Shown one piece after another: positions 1 through 14,547 of a stretch of 64,000 bases of DNA. Below the pieces are notes generated by a model. It made no database searches. It was not told the DNA's origin and saw only the letters and a list, made by a program, of their open reading frames with translations. How positions within the stretch are numbered: the stretch's first letter is position 1; each line of letters begins with the position of its first letter. The stretch lies in NCBI RefSeq assembly GCF_002234375.1, contig NZ_NMQV01000014.1:62001-126000 (forward strand). Direction: 5' to 3'. The translations under genes and the position numbers were made by a program. The stretch is from Pseudomonas fluvialis (GTDB lineage Bacteria; Pseudomonadota; Gammaproteobacteria; Pseudomonadales; Pseudomonadaceae).

Positions 1-407
1 CCGTTCGAGCGTACTGCGGACCTGGCCCAGGTGCTTACCGATGCCAATCCCGCCTGGGAGAAGGGCAAGAACCCGGCGACCCGTGCCTTTCAGGGTCTGC
101 GAATCCACGTCAATAATGAACTGGGTGATCTGCAGCGTGGCCTCGATGCGGCGCTCGAAGCCCTGGCCGTGGGTGGGCGCCTGGTAGTGATCAGCTTCCA
201 TTCCCTGGAAGACCGTATCGTCAAACAGTTCATGCGCCGGCATGCCAAGGGCGAAGTTGATCGCCTGCCGCGTGACTTGCCGATCATCCCCAAAGCGTTC
301 GAGCCGCGCCTTAAGCTGCATGGCAAGCCGGTGTTTGCCAGCGAAGCGGAAGTACGTGCCAACCCGCGTTCGCGCAGTGCCGTCATGCGTATTGCGGAGA
401 AGCTGCG

Positions 408-411
<4 letters not shown>
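1..411 (+). CDS. rsmH: 16S rRNA (cytosine-1402-N4)-methyltransferase RsmH, 3' part
   Basis: C-terminal part (136 codons plus stop) of RsmH/MraW, the SAM-dependent methylase of C1402 in the 16S rRNA P-site. The reading frame is open from base 1, so the start lies upstream of the window. Visible family features are the run around [13 protein letters not shown], the [13 protein letters not shown] motif and the basic tail ending [14 protein letters not shown]. It is the usual gene before ftsL in dcw clusters, and its stop overlaps the ftsL start in GTGA. Identity is secure; only the N-terminal methylase core is missing. Confidence 0.95.
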
Positions 412-2424
<2,013 letters not shown>

Positions 2425-2425
<1 letters not shown>

Positions 2426-3888
2426 TGCCCATGCCACTCAATCAATTGTTGCCGCAGGCCGAGTCCGCGGTGCTTATTCGTGAACTGGCCCTGGACAGCC
2501 GCAAGGTTCTGCCGGGCGACTTGTTCCTGGCCGTGCCGGGTAGCCAGACGGATGGCCGGGCGCATATCGCTGATGCCATTGCCCGTGGCGCTGCAGCCGT
2601 GGCCTACGAGGCTGACGGTGCTGCGCCGATGCAGGACAGCGCGTGCGCGCTGATCGCGGTGCGTGGCCTGTCTGCCCAGTTGTCGGCGATTGCCGGGCGT
2701 TTCTATGGCGAGCCGAGCCGCGCCCTGCGCCTGATCGGCATCACTGGCACCAATGGCAAAACCAGTGTCAGCCAGTTGCTGGCCCAGGCTCTGGACCTGC
2801 TCGGCGAGCGCTGCGGAATCATCGGTACGCTGGGTAACGGTTTCCATGGCGAACTGCTGGCCGGGCGGCATACCACGCCGGATGCGCTGGGCGTGCAGGC
2901 CACCCTGGCACAGCTGAAACAGGCAGGCGCACGTGCCGTGGCCATGGAGGTTTCTTCCCATGGTCTGGAGCAGGGGCGGGTGGCTGCGCTGGATTTCGAC
3001 CTCGCCGTGTTCACCAATCTTTCGCGTGACCACCTCGACTATCACGGTGACATGCAGGCCTATGGTGAAGCCAAGGCGCGCCTGTTCGCCCAGCCGGACC
3101 TGCGTGCCCGGGTGATCAACCTAGATGATGCCTTCGGTCGTGAGCTGGCCGCTCGGAGCCTGCCGTCGCGGCTGTTCAGCTACAGCCAGCAGGACAGCAA
3201 GGCCAGCCTGTACTGCAGTGAAATGCGCTTCACCGAACAGGGTGTGCAGGCGCGCCTGCATACCGCGCAGGGCGAAGGCTGGCTGCGCAGCGCGCTGCTC
3301 GGCCGTTTTAATCTCAGTAACCTGCTGGCCGTGGTGGGTAGCCTGCTGGCGCTGGGCTATCCGTTGGGCGAGATCCTTGCCCTGGTGCCGCGCCTGCAGG
3401 GGCCGTTGGGGCGCATGCAGCGCTTCGGCCAGCCGGGGCAGCCTGTGCTGGTGGTCGATTACGCGCACACCCCGGATGCTCTGGAGCAGGTGCTGTCGGC
3501 CTTGCGTCCGCATGTGCAGGGGCGGCTTTATTGCCTGTTTGGTTGTGGTGGCGACCGTGATCGCGGCAAGCGTCCGTTGATGGCCGCCGTGGCCGAGCGA
3601 CTGGCTGATCAGGTCTGGGTGACCGATGACAACCCGCGCAGCGAAGCGCCCGAGCAGATCTTTGCCGATATCCGTGGCGGCTTCGTGCAGCCGGAGGCGG
3701 TGACCTTCCTGTCCGGGCGCGGCGAGGCGATTGCCCGCCTGGTTAGCCAGGCCGAGGCCGGCGATGTCGTGCTGCTGGCTGGCAAGGGGCATGAGGATTA
3801 TCAGGAAATCCACGGTCAGCGCCTGCCGTTCAGCGACCTGCAACAGGCCGCCGAGGCTCTGCGTGCCTGGGAGGTGGCCCATGCTTAA
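2425..3888 (+). CDS. murE: UDP-MurNAc-L-Ala-D-Glu:meso-diaminopimelate ligase MurE
   Basis: Mur ligase of 487 residues that adds meso-diaminopimelate to the UDP-MurNAc-dipeptide in the cytoplasm. The N-terminal UDP-binding domain is followed by the ATP loop GTNGKT at about residues 108-113 and the central Mur domain. The C-terminal domain has DNPR at about 402-405, the signature selecting meso-DAP over lysine. That fits a Gram-negative wall and the dapB gene further along. The ATG overlaps the ftsI stop by one base (TGATG), and the end overlaps murF by eight. Confidence 0.97.
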
Positions 3889-5251
3889 GCCACTGTCCCT
3901 GGCGGAAATGGCCCTGGCCCTGAATGGTCGTCTGCTGGGCGGGGACGTGGCGTTCAGCAGCCTGTGCACGGACAGCCGGCGCCTGCAGCCGGGGCAACTG
4001 TTCGTTGCCTTGCGTGGGCCGAATTTCGACGGGCATGCCTACCTGGCGGAAGTGGCGGCCAAGGGCGCCGTGGCGGCGCTGGTCGAGCAGGCGGATGCCA
4101 GCCTGGCCCTGCCGCAGTTGCAGGTGGCTGACACACGACTGGCGCTGGGCCAGCTGGGCGCACTGAATCGTCAGGCGTTTCGTGGCCAGTTGGCGGCAGT
4201 GACCGGCTCCAGTGGCAAGACCACGGTCAAGGAAATGCTCGCGGCCATCCTGCGTGCGGCGCTGGATGGCGAAGTGCTGGCCACGCGTGGCAACCTCAAT
4301 AATGACCTCGGGGTACCGCTGACCCTGCTGGAGTTGGCCGAACAGCATGTCGCGGCGGTGATCGAACTGGGCGCCAACCATGTCGGCGAGATTGCCTACA
4401 CCGTGGCCCTGGCGCGTCCGCAGGTGGCCATCCTGACCAATGCCGGGAATGCCCATGTTGGCGAGTTCGGCGGTCCGGAAAAAATCGTCGAGGCCAAGGG
4501 CGAGATTATTGAGGGTTTGCCGGCTGACGGTACGGCGGTACTCAACCTGGATGATGCCGCCTTCGCCACCTGGCAGGCGCGTGCCGCCGGGCGGTCGATC
4601 CTGCGTTTTGCCCTGCAGGAAGCGCGAGCCGACTTCCATGCGGGCGAGTTGCACCGTGATGCCCGTGGCTGCCAGGGCTTTACCCTGCACAGCCCGCAGG
4701 GCCAGGCCGTGGTCCAGCTCAACCTGCTGGGCGAACACAACGTCAGCAATGCCCTGGCGGCCTGCGCGGCGGCGCATGCCCTGGGCGTCAGCCTGGCTGC
4801 TATGGTCGCCGGGTTGCAGGCCCTGCAGCCGGTGCCCGGGCGCTGCGTAGCGCAGTTGACGGCGCAGGGGGTGCGGGTCATCGATGACAGCTATAACGCC
4901 AACCCTGTGTCGATGTGCGCGGCGGTGGACATTCTGGCCGGTTTTGCCGGACGTACCCTGTTGGTAGTGGGCGACATGGGCGAGCTGGGCGAGTGGGCCG
5001 AAGAAGGCCATCGTCAGGTGGGCGCGCATGCCGCCGGCAAAGTCTCTGCACTGTATGCGGTAGGCCCGCTGATGCGCCATGCCGTGGCGGCATTCGGTGC
5101 CGGCGCCCGTCATTTTGCTGATCAGGCCAGCCTGATCAGCGCTCTGCAGGCCGAAACGGCCGGCACCACCATTCTAATAAAAGGCTCACGCAGCGCGGCG
5201 ATGGACAAGGTCGTCGCGGCACTCTGTGGCCAATCCGGGGAGATTCACTGA
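3881..5251 (+). CDS. murF: UDP-MurNAc-tripeptide:D-Ala-D-Ala ligase MurF
   Basis: Mur ligase of 456 residues that completes the UDP-MurNAc-pentapeptide with D-Ala-D-Ala. The frame is open further upstream inside murE, but the ATG at 3881, eight bases before the murE stop, gives the usual MurF N-terminus ([11 protein letters not shown]). The ATP loop TGSSGKTT is at about residues 108-115, and DDSYNANP, typical of MurF, lies further on. It sits between murE and mraY, with its stop overlapping the mraY ATG by one base. Confidence 0.96.
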   Translation: MLKPLSLAEMALALNGRLLGGDVAFSSLCTDSRRLQPGQLFVALRGPNFDGHAYLAEVAAKGAVAALVEQADASLALPQLQVADTRLALGQLGALNRQAFRGQLAAVTGSSGKTTVKEMLAAILRAALDGEVLATRGNLNNDLGVPLTLLELAEQHVAAVIELGANHVGEIAYTVALARPQVAILTNAGNAHVGEFGGPEKIVEAKGEIIEGLPADGTAVLNLDDAAFATWQARAAGRSILRFALQEARADFHAGELHRDARGCQGFTLHSPQGQAVVQLNLLGEHNVSNALAACAAAHALGVSLAAMVAGLQALQPVPGRCVAQLTAQGVRVIDDSYNANPVSMCAAVDILAGFAGRTLLVVGDMGELGEWAEEGHRQVGAHAAGKVSALYAVGPLMRHAVAAFGAGARHFADQASLISALQAETAGTTILIKGSRSAAMDKVVAALCGQSGEIH

Positions 5252-6333
5252 TGCTGCTGCTACTCGCCGAGTACCTGCAACAGTTCCACAAGGGCTTTGC
5301 CGTGTTCCAGTACCTGACACTGCGCGGCATTCTCGGCGTGCTGACTGCGCTCGCCCTGTCGCTGTGGCTGGGTCCGTGGATGATCCGTACCCTGCAGATC
5401 CGTCAGATCGGCCAGGCCGTGCGTAACGACGGCCCGCAATCGCACCTGTCGAAGAAAGGCACGCCGACCATGGGTGGCGCGCTGATTCTTACGGCCATCG
5501 CCATCAGCACATTGCTCTGGGCCGACCTGTCCAACCGCTACGTGTGGACGGTGCTGTCGGTGACCCTGCTGTTCGGCGCCATCGGCTGGGTGGATGACTA
5601 TCGCAAGGTGATCGAGAAGAACTCGCGTGGCCTGCCGAGTCGCTGGAAGTATTTCTGGCAGTCGGTGTTCGGTCTGGCGGCGGCCATCTTCCTGTATGTC
5701 ACGGCGCAGAATCCGGTGGAAACCACGCTGATCGTGCCCCTGCTCAAGGACGTGGCGTTGCCGCTGGGCGTGGGTTTCGTGGTGCTGACCTATTTCGTCA
5801 TTGTCGGCACCAGCAATGCGGTGAACCTCACCGACGGCCTGGATGGCCTGGCGATCCTGCCGACCGTGATGGTGGCCGGTGCACTGGCAATTTTCTGCTA
5901 CCTGTCGGGCAACATCAATTTTGCCCAGTACCTGCTGATTCCCTATCTACCAGGTGCTGGCGAATTGATTGTGTTCTGTGCCGCACTGGTGGGGGCGGGG
6001 CTGGGCTTTCTGTGGTTCAACACCTACCCCGCGCAGGTGTTCATGGGTGACGTCGGTGCGCTGGCCCTCGGTGCCGCGCTCGGCACTATCGCGGTGATCG
6101 TCCGTCAGGAGATCGTGCTGTTCATCATGGGCGGTGTGTTCGTCATGGAAACCCTCTCGGTGATGATCCAGGTGGCCAGCTTCAAGCTGACCGGCAAGCG
6201 CGTGTTCCGCATGGCGCCGATCCATCACCATTTCGAACTCAAAGGCTGGCCGGAGCCGCGGGTGATCGTGCGCTTCTGGATCATCACCGTGATTCTGGTG
6301 CTGATCGGCCTGGCCACCCTGAAGCTGCGCTGA
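5251..6333 (+). CDS. mraY: Phospho-MurNAc-pentapeptide transferase MraY
   Basis: Polytopic inner-membrane enzyme of 360 residues that transfers phospho-MurNAc-pentapeptide to undecaprenyl phosphate to make lipid I. About ten hydrophobic segments are visible. The family signatures are GWVDDYRK in a cytoplasmic loop, [25 protein letters not shown] and the histidine-rich [13 protein letters not shown] near the C-terminus. Length equals the E. coli enzyme. The start overlaps the murF stop, and murD follows ten bases after its stop. Confidence 0.97.
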   Translation: MLLLLAEYLQQFHKGFAVFQYLTLRGILGVLTALALSLWLGPWMIRTLQIRQIGQAVRNDGPQSHLSKKGTPTMGGALILTAIAISTLLWADLSNRYVWTVLSVTLLFGAIGWVDDYRKVIEKNSRGLPSRWKYFWQSVFGLAAAIFLYVTAQNPVETTLIVPLLKDVALPLGVGFVVLTYFVIVGTSNAVNLTDGLDGLAILPTVMVAGALAIFCYLSGNINFAQYLLIPYLPGAGELIVFCAALVGAGLGFLWFNTYPAQVFMGDVGALALGAALGTIAVIVRQEIVLFIMGGVFVMETLSVMIQVASFKLTGKRVFRMAPIHHHFELKGWPEPRVIVRFWIITVILVLIGLATLKLR

Positions 6334-6343
6334 GGACGTATCC

Positions 6344-7690
6344 GTGAGCCTGATCGCTTCCGACCAGTTTCGTATCGTTGTCGGCCTCGGCAAGAGTGGC
6401 ATGTCCGTGGTGCGCTTCCTGGCGCGCCAGGGGTTGCCTTTCGCGGTAGCCGATACCCGCAGCAACCCACCGGAGCTGGCCACCCTGCAGCGCGATTACC
6501 CGCAGGTGGACGTGCGTTGCGGTGAGCTGGATGTCGATTTTCTGTGCCGCGCCGCGGAGCTCTATGTGAGCCCCGGCCTGGCTCTGGCCACCTCGGCGCT
6601 GCGCGAAGCCGCCGCGCGCGGCGTGAAGATGTCCGGCGACATCGACCTGTTCACCCGCTACGCCAAGGCCCCGATCGTTGCCATCACCGGTTCCAACGCC
6701 AAGAGCACCGTGACCACCCTGGTCGGCGAGATGGCGGCGGCGGCCGGCAGGAAGGTGGCGGTGGGTGGCAATATCGGTACCCCGGCGCTGGATCTGCTCA
6801 GCGACGAGGTCGAGCTGTACGTACTGGAGCTGTCCAGCTTCCAGCTGGAAACCACCGAGCGTCTGAATGCCGAGGTGGCCACCTGCCTGAACATCAGCGA
6901 AGACCACATGGATCGCTATGACGGCATGGTTCAGTACCACCTGGCCAAGCACCGCATTTTCCGCGGTGCCCGTCAGGTGGTGGTCAACCGCGATGATCCG
7001 CTGTCGCGTCCGTTGATTGCCGATCAGGTGCCGTGCTGGAGCTTTGGTCTCGACAAGTCGGATTTCAAACGTTTCGGCCTGTTGCAGCAGGACGGCCAGA
7101 GCTATCTGGCGCTGCAGTTCCAGCCGCTGCTGGCCACTACCGAACTGAAGATACGTGGCGCGCACAACTACAGCAACGCGCTGGCAGCGCTGGCCCTGGG
7201 GCATGCCGTAGGCCTGCCAATGGCAGCGATGCTGCAGGCGCTGCAAGCCTTCCCCGGCCTGGCCCATCGTTGCCAGTGGCTGCGTGAGCGCCGGGGCGTG
7301 AGCTACTACGACGACTCCAAGGCCACCAATGTTGGCGCCGCGCTGGCGGCCATCGAAGGGCTGGGCAGCGATATCGCCGGCAAACTGCTGCTGATTGCCG
7401 GCGGTGACGGCAAGGGCGCCGATTTCTCGGCGCTCAAGGCCCCCGTTACCAAATTCTGCCGCGCCGTGGTGTTGCTCGGGCGCGATGCCGAGCGGCTGGC
7501 CGATGCCTTGGGCGATGGTGTGCCACTGCTGCGCGTGAACAACCTGGAAGAGGCGGTTGCGCGCTGCACGGAGTTGGCCCAGCCAGGGGATGCGGTACTG
7601 CTGTCGCCTGCCTGCGCCAGCCTGGATATGTTCAAGAACTTCGAGGAGCGCGGCCAGCTGTTTGCCCGCGCCGTGGAGGCCCTGTGCTGA
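6344..7690 (+). CDS. murD: UDP-MurNAc-L-Ala:D-glutamate ligase MurD
   Basis: Mur ligase of 448 residues that adds D-glutamate to UDP-MurNAc-L-alanine. It begins with GTG, and the first residues carry a glycine-rich VGLGKSGMS nucleotide-binding turn. The ATP loop reads TGSNAKST with the lysine at about residue 120, slightly different from the common GTNGKST but with the key Lys and Thr kept. The C-terminal region has SPACASLDMF, a MurD hallmark. The end overlaps the ftsW start by seven bases. Confidence 0.96.
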   Translation: MSLIASDQFRIVVGLGKSGMSVVRFLARQGLPFAVADTRSNPPELATLQRDYPQVDVRCGELDVDFLCRAAELYVSPGLALATSALREAAARGVKMSGDIDLFTRYAKAPIVAITGSNAKSTVTTLVGEMAAAAGRKVAVGGNIGTPALDLLSDEVELYVLELSSFQLETTERLNAEVATCLNISEDHMDRYDGMVQYHLAKHRIFRGARQVVVNRDDPLSRPLIADQVPCWSFGLDKSDFKRFGLLQQDGQSYLALQFQPLLATTELKIRGAHNYSNALAALALGHAVGLPMAAMLQALQAFPGLAHRCQWLRERRGVSYYDDSKATNVGAALAAIEGLGSDIAGKLLLIAGGDGKGADFSALKAPVTKFCRAVVLLGRDAERLADALGDGVPLLRVNNLEEAVARCTELAQPGDAVLLSPACASLDMFKNFEERGQLFARAVEALC

Positions 7691-8931
7691 GTCGTTTGGC
7701 CGAGCTGCTCAAGCAGCCGTCGCCGCTGAACAGTGGGCGCGGCATTGACCTGGACTTCCCGCTGCTGGCGGGTTGCCTGGCACTGCTTGGCCTGGGCCTG
7801 GTGATGATTGCCTCGGCTTCCACCGAGGTGGCTGCCGCGCTGTCCGGTAACCCGCTGTATCACATGATCCGTCACCTGGTGTACCTGGCCATCGGGCTGT
7901 GTGCCGGGTTGTTTGTGTTGCTGCTGCCGTTATCGTTCTGGCAGCGTGCGGGAGCGCCACTGCTGCTGGTGTCTTTTGTGCTGCTGATTCTCGTGCTGCT
8001 GCCGGGGATCGGTCGAGAGGTCAACGGTGCCAAGCGCTGGATTGGCTTCGGCCTGTTCAACGTGCAGCCGTCCGAGCTGGCCAAGCTGTTCACCGTGGTT
8101 TTCCTGGCGGGTTATCTGGTGCGTCGCCGCGAGGAAGTGCGCAATACCTGGCGTGGCTTCTTCAAGCCGCTGGTGCTGCTGGGCATGCTGGGCTTCCTGC
8201 TGCTGGCCGAGCCCGATTTCGGGGCCACCGTGGTGCTGTTTGGCGCGGCGATTGCCATGCTGTTCCTCGGCGGGGTCAGCCTGCTGCGCTTCATCCCACT
8301 GGCCAGCGCGGTGCTCGGCGCCGGGGTGCTGGTGATGACCAGCCAAAGCTACCGTATGCAGCGCCTGCTCAACTTCGTCGATCCGTGGGCCGATCAGTTT
8401 GGTGCCGGCTACCAGCTCAGCCAGGCGCTGATTGCCTTCGGGCGTGGCGAGTGGTTCGGCGTGGGCCTGGGCAACAGCATCCAGAAGCAGTTCTATCTGC
8501 CGGAAGCGCATACCGACTTCGTGTTTTCCGTGCTGGCCGAAGAGCTGGGTATGCTGGGGGCGCTGATCAGCGTGGCGCTGTTCGTTTTCGTCAGTGTTCG
8601 CGCGCTGTACATCGGCCTGTGGGCCGAGCAGGCGCGGCAGTTCTTCGCGGCTTACCTGGCCTATGGCCTGGCGGTGCTGTGGATCGGCCAGATCCTCATC
8701 AACATCGGCGTGAACGTCGGCCTGCTGCCGACCAAGGGACTGACCTTGCCCTTCCTCAGCTATGGTGGCAGCTCGCTGGTGATCTGCTGTGTCAGCCTGG
8801 CCTTGTTGCTGCGTATCGAGTGGGAACGGCGTACGGCCTTGCTGGGCAGTGCCGACTATGAGTTCCGCGAGGAGGACTTCCTCGAACCGGCCCCTGCGCC
8901 GTTGTCGGGAGGGCTGCGCCATGGCCGCTAA
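7684..8931 (+). CDS. ftsW: Septal peptidoglycan polymerase FtsW (SEDS)
   Basis: SEDS-family glycosyltransferase of 415 residues that polymerises septal glycan strands from lipid II in partnership with FtsI. Around ten transmembrane segments are visible. Conserved stretches include GIGREVNGAKRW, FNVQPSELAK, EPDFGATVV and the C-terminal LPFLSYGGSSL. The start is GTG, seven bases before the end of murD; no ATG lies closer to the conserved region. The end overlaps murG by eleven bases. Confidence 0.96.
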   Translation: MLSRLAELLKQPSPLNSGRGIDLDFPLLAGCLALLGLGLVMIASASTEVAAALSGNPLYHMIRHLVYLAIGLCAGLFVLLLPLSFWQRAGAPLLLVSFVLLILVLLPGIGREVNGAKRWIGFGLFNVQPSELAKLFTVVFLAGYLVRRREEVRNTWRGFFKPLVLLGMLGFLLLAEPDFGATVVLFGAAIAMLFLGGVSLLRFIPLASAVLGAGVLVMTSQSYRMQRLLNFVDPWADQFGAGYQLSQALIAFGRGEWFGVGLGNSIQKQFYLPEAHTDFVFSVLAEELGMLGALISVALFVFVSVRALYIGLWAEQARQFFAAYLAYGLAVLWIGQILINIGVNVGLLPTKGLTLPFLSYGGSSLVICCVSLALLLRIEWERRTALLGSADYEFREEDFLEPAPAPLSGGLRHGR

Positions 8932-9983
8932 GGTGCTGATCATGGCTGCCGGCACCGGCGGTCACGTATTCCCGGCGCTGGCCTGTGCCCGCGAGTTCCA
9001 GGCACGCGGCTACGAGGTGCACTGGCTGGGCACGCCGCAGGGGATCGAGAACGAACTGGTCGAAGCGGCCGGTCTGCCGCTGCAACGTATTCAGGTCAGC
9101 GGCCTGCGCGGCAAGGGCAAGCTGGCGCTGCTCAAGGCGCCCTGGCAGCTGTTGCGTGCCCTGTGGCAGGCCTGGCGTGTACTGCGCACGCTGCGTCCGG
9201 TCTGCGTGCTGGGTATGGGCGGCTATGTCACCGGCCCGGGTGGCCTGGCCGCGCGTCTGTCCGGCGTGCCGCTGGTGATTCATGAGCAAAATGCCGTTGC
9301 CGGTACGGCCAATCGTGCCCTGGCGCCGTTGGCGGCGCGCATCTGCCAGGCGTTTCCGGGCGCCTTTGCCGCATCGGCCAAGCTGCGTACCACGGGTAAT
9401 CCGGTACGCGCGGAAGTTTTTCTTACGCCCTCTGTGCCGCAGTCCGCGCATCGCCCGCTGCGTCTGTTGGTGCTGGGCGGCAGCCTGGGTGCCGAACCGC
9501 TCAACCGCCTGTTGCCCGATGCGCTGGCCTTGTTGCCGGCGGAGCAGCGCCCGCAGGTCTGCCATCAGGCCGGGCGTCGTCACGCCGAACTGACGGCCGA
9601 GCGTTACCGCGCCGCCGGACTGGTTGCCGAAGTGCTGCCGTTCATCACGGACATGGCCGCCAGTTATGCCTGGGCTGACCTGGTGATCTGCCGGGCCGGG
9701 GCGCTGACCGTCAGCGAGCTGGCAGCGGCCGGCAAGGCGGCGTTCCTGGTGCCGCTGCCGCATGCCATCGACGACCACCAGACACGCAATGCCGAATTTC
9801 TGGTCAGTGAGGGCGCTGCCGTGCTCCTGGCCCAACGTACGACCGACGCGGCCCACTTGGCCGCGCAGCTTGCCGAGGTTTCCATGCACCGCGAACGTTT
9901 GACTGCGATGGCTGCCGCCGCCCGGCGCCTGGCCAAAGCCGATGCCACCAAGGTGGTGGTTGATACCTGCCTGGAGGTGGCCC

Positions 9984-9991
<8 letters not shown>
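8921..9991 (+). CDS. murG: Lipid II synthase (GlcNAc transferase) MurG
   Basis: GT28 glycosyltransferase of 356 residues that adds GlcNAc to lipid I at the inner membrane face to form lipid II. The ATG at 8921 is chosen because the next residues give the family N-terminus with its glycine-rich loop ([13 protein letters not shown]). Later signatures are [35 protein letters not shown] and the acceptor/UDP region [17 protein letters not shown]. It overlaps ftsW by 11 bases and murC by 8. Confidence 0.97.
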
Positions 9992-12358
<2,367 letters not shown>

Positions 12359-12361
12359 GCC

Positions 12362-13237
12362 ATGGTCATGAGCCTGCGTCATCCCACGTCAGCGCCGCTG
12401 CGCGCACCGCAGCGCGGTGGCAAGCCGGCGCCACGCGGGGCCAGTCGCATGGTGGCCAAGCAACCCGTGCGCTTGAGCCTGCCGCGCCCGGACTTCAGTC
12501 CGCTCAAGCGCCTGCTCTGGCCGCTGGCGCTGGTAGTGCTGGGGCTGGTTGTCTATGAGGGGACTCAGCGCCTGTTGCCGTATGCCGACCGGCCGATCAG
12601 CCGGATCAGTGTGCAGGGCGACCTGCGCTACATCAGCCAGCAGGCTGTGCAGGAGCGTATTGCACCGTTCGCGGCGGCGAGCTTCCTGGAAGTCGACCTG
12701 GCGGCGATGCGTGGCGAGCTGGAACAGATGAGCTGGATCGCCAGTGCCGAAGTGCGCCGTGTGTGGCCCGATCAGCTGGTAATTCGCCTGGAAGAACAGC
12801 TGCCGATTGCCCGTTGGGGGGAGCAGGCCTTGCTCAACAACCAGGGCCAGGCCTTTGCGCCCCGCGAGCTGGAGCATTATCAGCATCTGCCCCAGCTGGT
12901 CGGCCCGCAGCGTGCCAAGGAACAGGTGATGCAGCAGTATCAGGTGTTCAGCCAGCTGTTGCGTCCGTTGGGCTTCTCCATCGCCCGCCTGGAACTGCGT
13001 GAGCGTGGCAGCTGGTACCTGACGACTACGGCCAATGCCGAGGGGCACAGCCTGGAGTTGCTGCTCGGGCGTGACAACCTGGTAGAGAAACTGCGCCGTT
13101 TCATCGCCATCCATGAGGCCGAACTCAAGCCTCAGCTGGCCAATATCCAACGCGTTGACCTGCGCTACCCCAACGGCCTGGCCGTGGCCTGGCGTCAGGT
13201 AGAGCCGGCTGTCGCGCCTGCGACAGCGGTGAATTGA
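12362..13237 (+). CDS. ftsQ: Cell division protein FtsQ
   Basis: Bitopic division protein of 291 residues linking the early and late divisome through FtsL and FtsB. A basic, proline-rich cytoplasmic tail of about 55 residues is followed by one membrane segment (about 57-76). The periplasmic POTRA domain begins near [15 protein letters not shown], and the FtsQ domain ends near the C-terminus. A second ATG six bases downstream is an equally possible start. Position between ddlB and ftsA supports the call. Confidence 0.94.
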   Translation: MVMSLRHPTSAPLRAPQRGGKPAPRGASRMVAKQPVRLSLPRPDFSPLKRLLWPLALVVLGLVVYEGTQRLLPYADRPISRISVQGDLRYISQQAVQERIAPFAAASFLEVDLAAMRGELEQMSWIASAEVRRVWPDQLVIRLEEQLPIARWGEQALLNNQGQAFAPRELEHYQHLPQLVGPQRAKEQVMQQYQVFSQLLRPLGFSIARLELRERGSWYLTTTANAEGHSLELLLGRDNLVEKLRRFIAIHEAELKPQLANIQRVDLRYPNGLAVAWRQVEPAVAPATAVN

Positions 13238-13253
13238 GGAGAAGGGAACAAGC

Positions 13254-14498
13254 ATGGCAAACGTGCAGAGCGGCAAGATGATCGTCGGTCTCGATATCGG
13301 CACTTCCAAGGTGGTGGCGCTGGTCGGCGAGGTAACCGCCGACGGCCAGGTGGAAGTGGTTGGCATCGGCACCAGCCCGTCGCGCGGCCTGAAGAAAGGC
13401 GTGGTGGTGAATATCGAGTCCACCGTGCAGTCGATCCAGCGTGCGGTGGAGGAGGCCCAACTGATGGCCGGCTGCCGTATTCATTCGGCTTTCGTGGGGC
13501 TGGCGGGTAACCATATCCGCAGCCAGAACAGCCACGGTATCGTGGCCATTCGTGATCGTGAGGTCAGCCTGGCCGACCTCGAACGGGTGCTCGAAGCGGC
13601 CCAGGCCGTAGCCATCCCGTCCGACCAGCGAGTGCTGCACAGCCTGCCGCAGGACTATGTGATCGATAACCAGGAAGGCGTGCGCGAGCCGCTGGGCATG
13701 TCCGGCGTACGCCTGGAGGCCAAGGTGCATGTCGTGACCTGCGCGGTGAACGCGGCACAGAACGTCGAGAAGTGCGTGCGCCGCTGTGGCCTGGAAGTCG
13801 ACGACATCATTCTCGAGCAATTGGCCTCGGCCTACTCGGTGCTGACCGACGATGAAAAGGACCTGGGCGTGTGCCTGGTCGACATCGGTGGTGGCACCAC
13901 GGATATCGCGATTTACGCGGATGGAGCCATTCGCCACACGGCCGTCATCCCGATTGCTGGCGACCAGGTCACAAATGATATCGCAATGGCATTACGCACC
14001 CCGACTCAGTATGCCGAGGAGATCAAGATTCGGTATGCTTGCGCCCTAGCCAAACTGGCCGGTGCGGGGGAAACCATCAAGGTCCCCAGCGTGGGAGACC
14101 GGCCACCGCGCGAACTGTCCCGCCAGGCCCTGGCAGAAGTGGTTGAACCGCGTTACGACGAGCTGTTCACCCTCATCCAGGCCGAGTTGCGGCGCAGTGG
14201 CTACGAGGATCTGATTCCAGGAGGGATCGTCCTCACCGGCGGTACCTCGAAGATGGAAGGTGCTGTCGAACTGGCCGAAGAGATCTTTCACATGCCGGTA
14301 CGCCTGGGCGTGCCGCACAGTGTCAAGGGAATGACCGATGTCGTGCGCAATCCAATCTACGCAACCGGGGTTGGCCTGTTGCTGTACGGCCTGCAGAAGC
14401 AGTCCGAAGGCAGTGGGTACAGCGCGGGTGGGCGTGGTGAGGAGACGGCAACGCCGGTACTGGAAAGATTGAAACGCTGGTTCCAGGGCAATTTCTAA
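13254..14498 (+). CDS. ftsA: Cell division protein FtsA
   Basis: Actin-like ATPase of 414 residues that tethers FtsZ filaments to the inner membrane. The phosphate-binding motifs VGLDIGTSKVVALVGE at the N-terminus and LVDIGGGTTDIAIY in the middle are clear, and GGIVLTGGTSKMEG gives the adenosine motif. The C-terminal LERLKRWFQGNF is a typical amphipathic membrane-targeting helix. A strong ribosome-binding site (GAGGAGAAGG) precedes the ATG. Confidence 0.97.
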   Translation: MANVQSGKMIVGLDIGTSKVVALVGEVTADGQVEVVGIGTSPSRGLKKGVVVNIESTVQSIQRAVEEAQLMAGCRIHSAFVGLAGNHIRSQNSHGIVAIRDREVSLADLERVLEAAQAVAIPSDQRVLHSLPQDYVIDNQEGVREPLGMSGVRLEAKVHVVTCAVNAAQNVEKCVRRCGLEVDDIILEQLASAYSVLTDDEKDLGVCLVDIGGGTTDIAIYADGAIRHTAVIPIAGDQVTNDIAMALRTPTQYAEEIKIRYACALAKLAGAGETIKVPSVGDRPPRELSRQALAEVVEPRYDELFTLIQAELRRSGYEDLIPGGIVLTGGTSKMEGAVELAEEIFHMPVRLGVPHSVKGMTDVVRNPIYATGVGLLLYGLQKQSEGSGYSAGGRGEETATPVLERLKRWFQGNF

Positions 14499-14547
14499 GC
14501 GCGGTAGCAGTAGGCGATACAACTAGAAAGTAAAAAGGAGAAGGGAA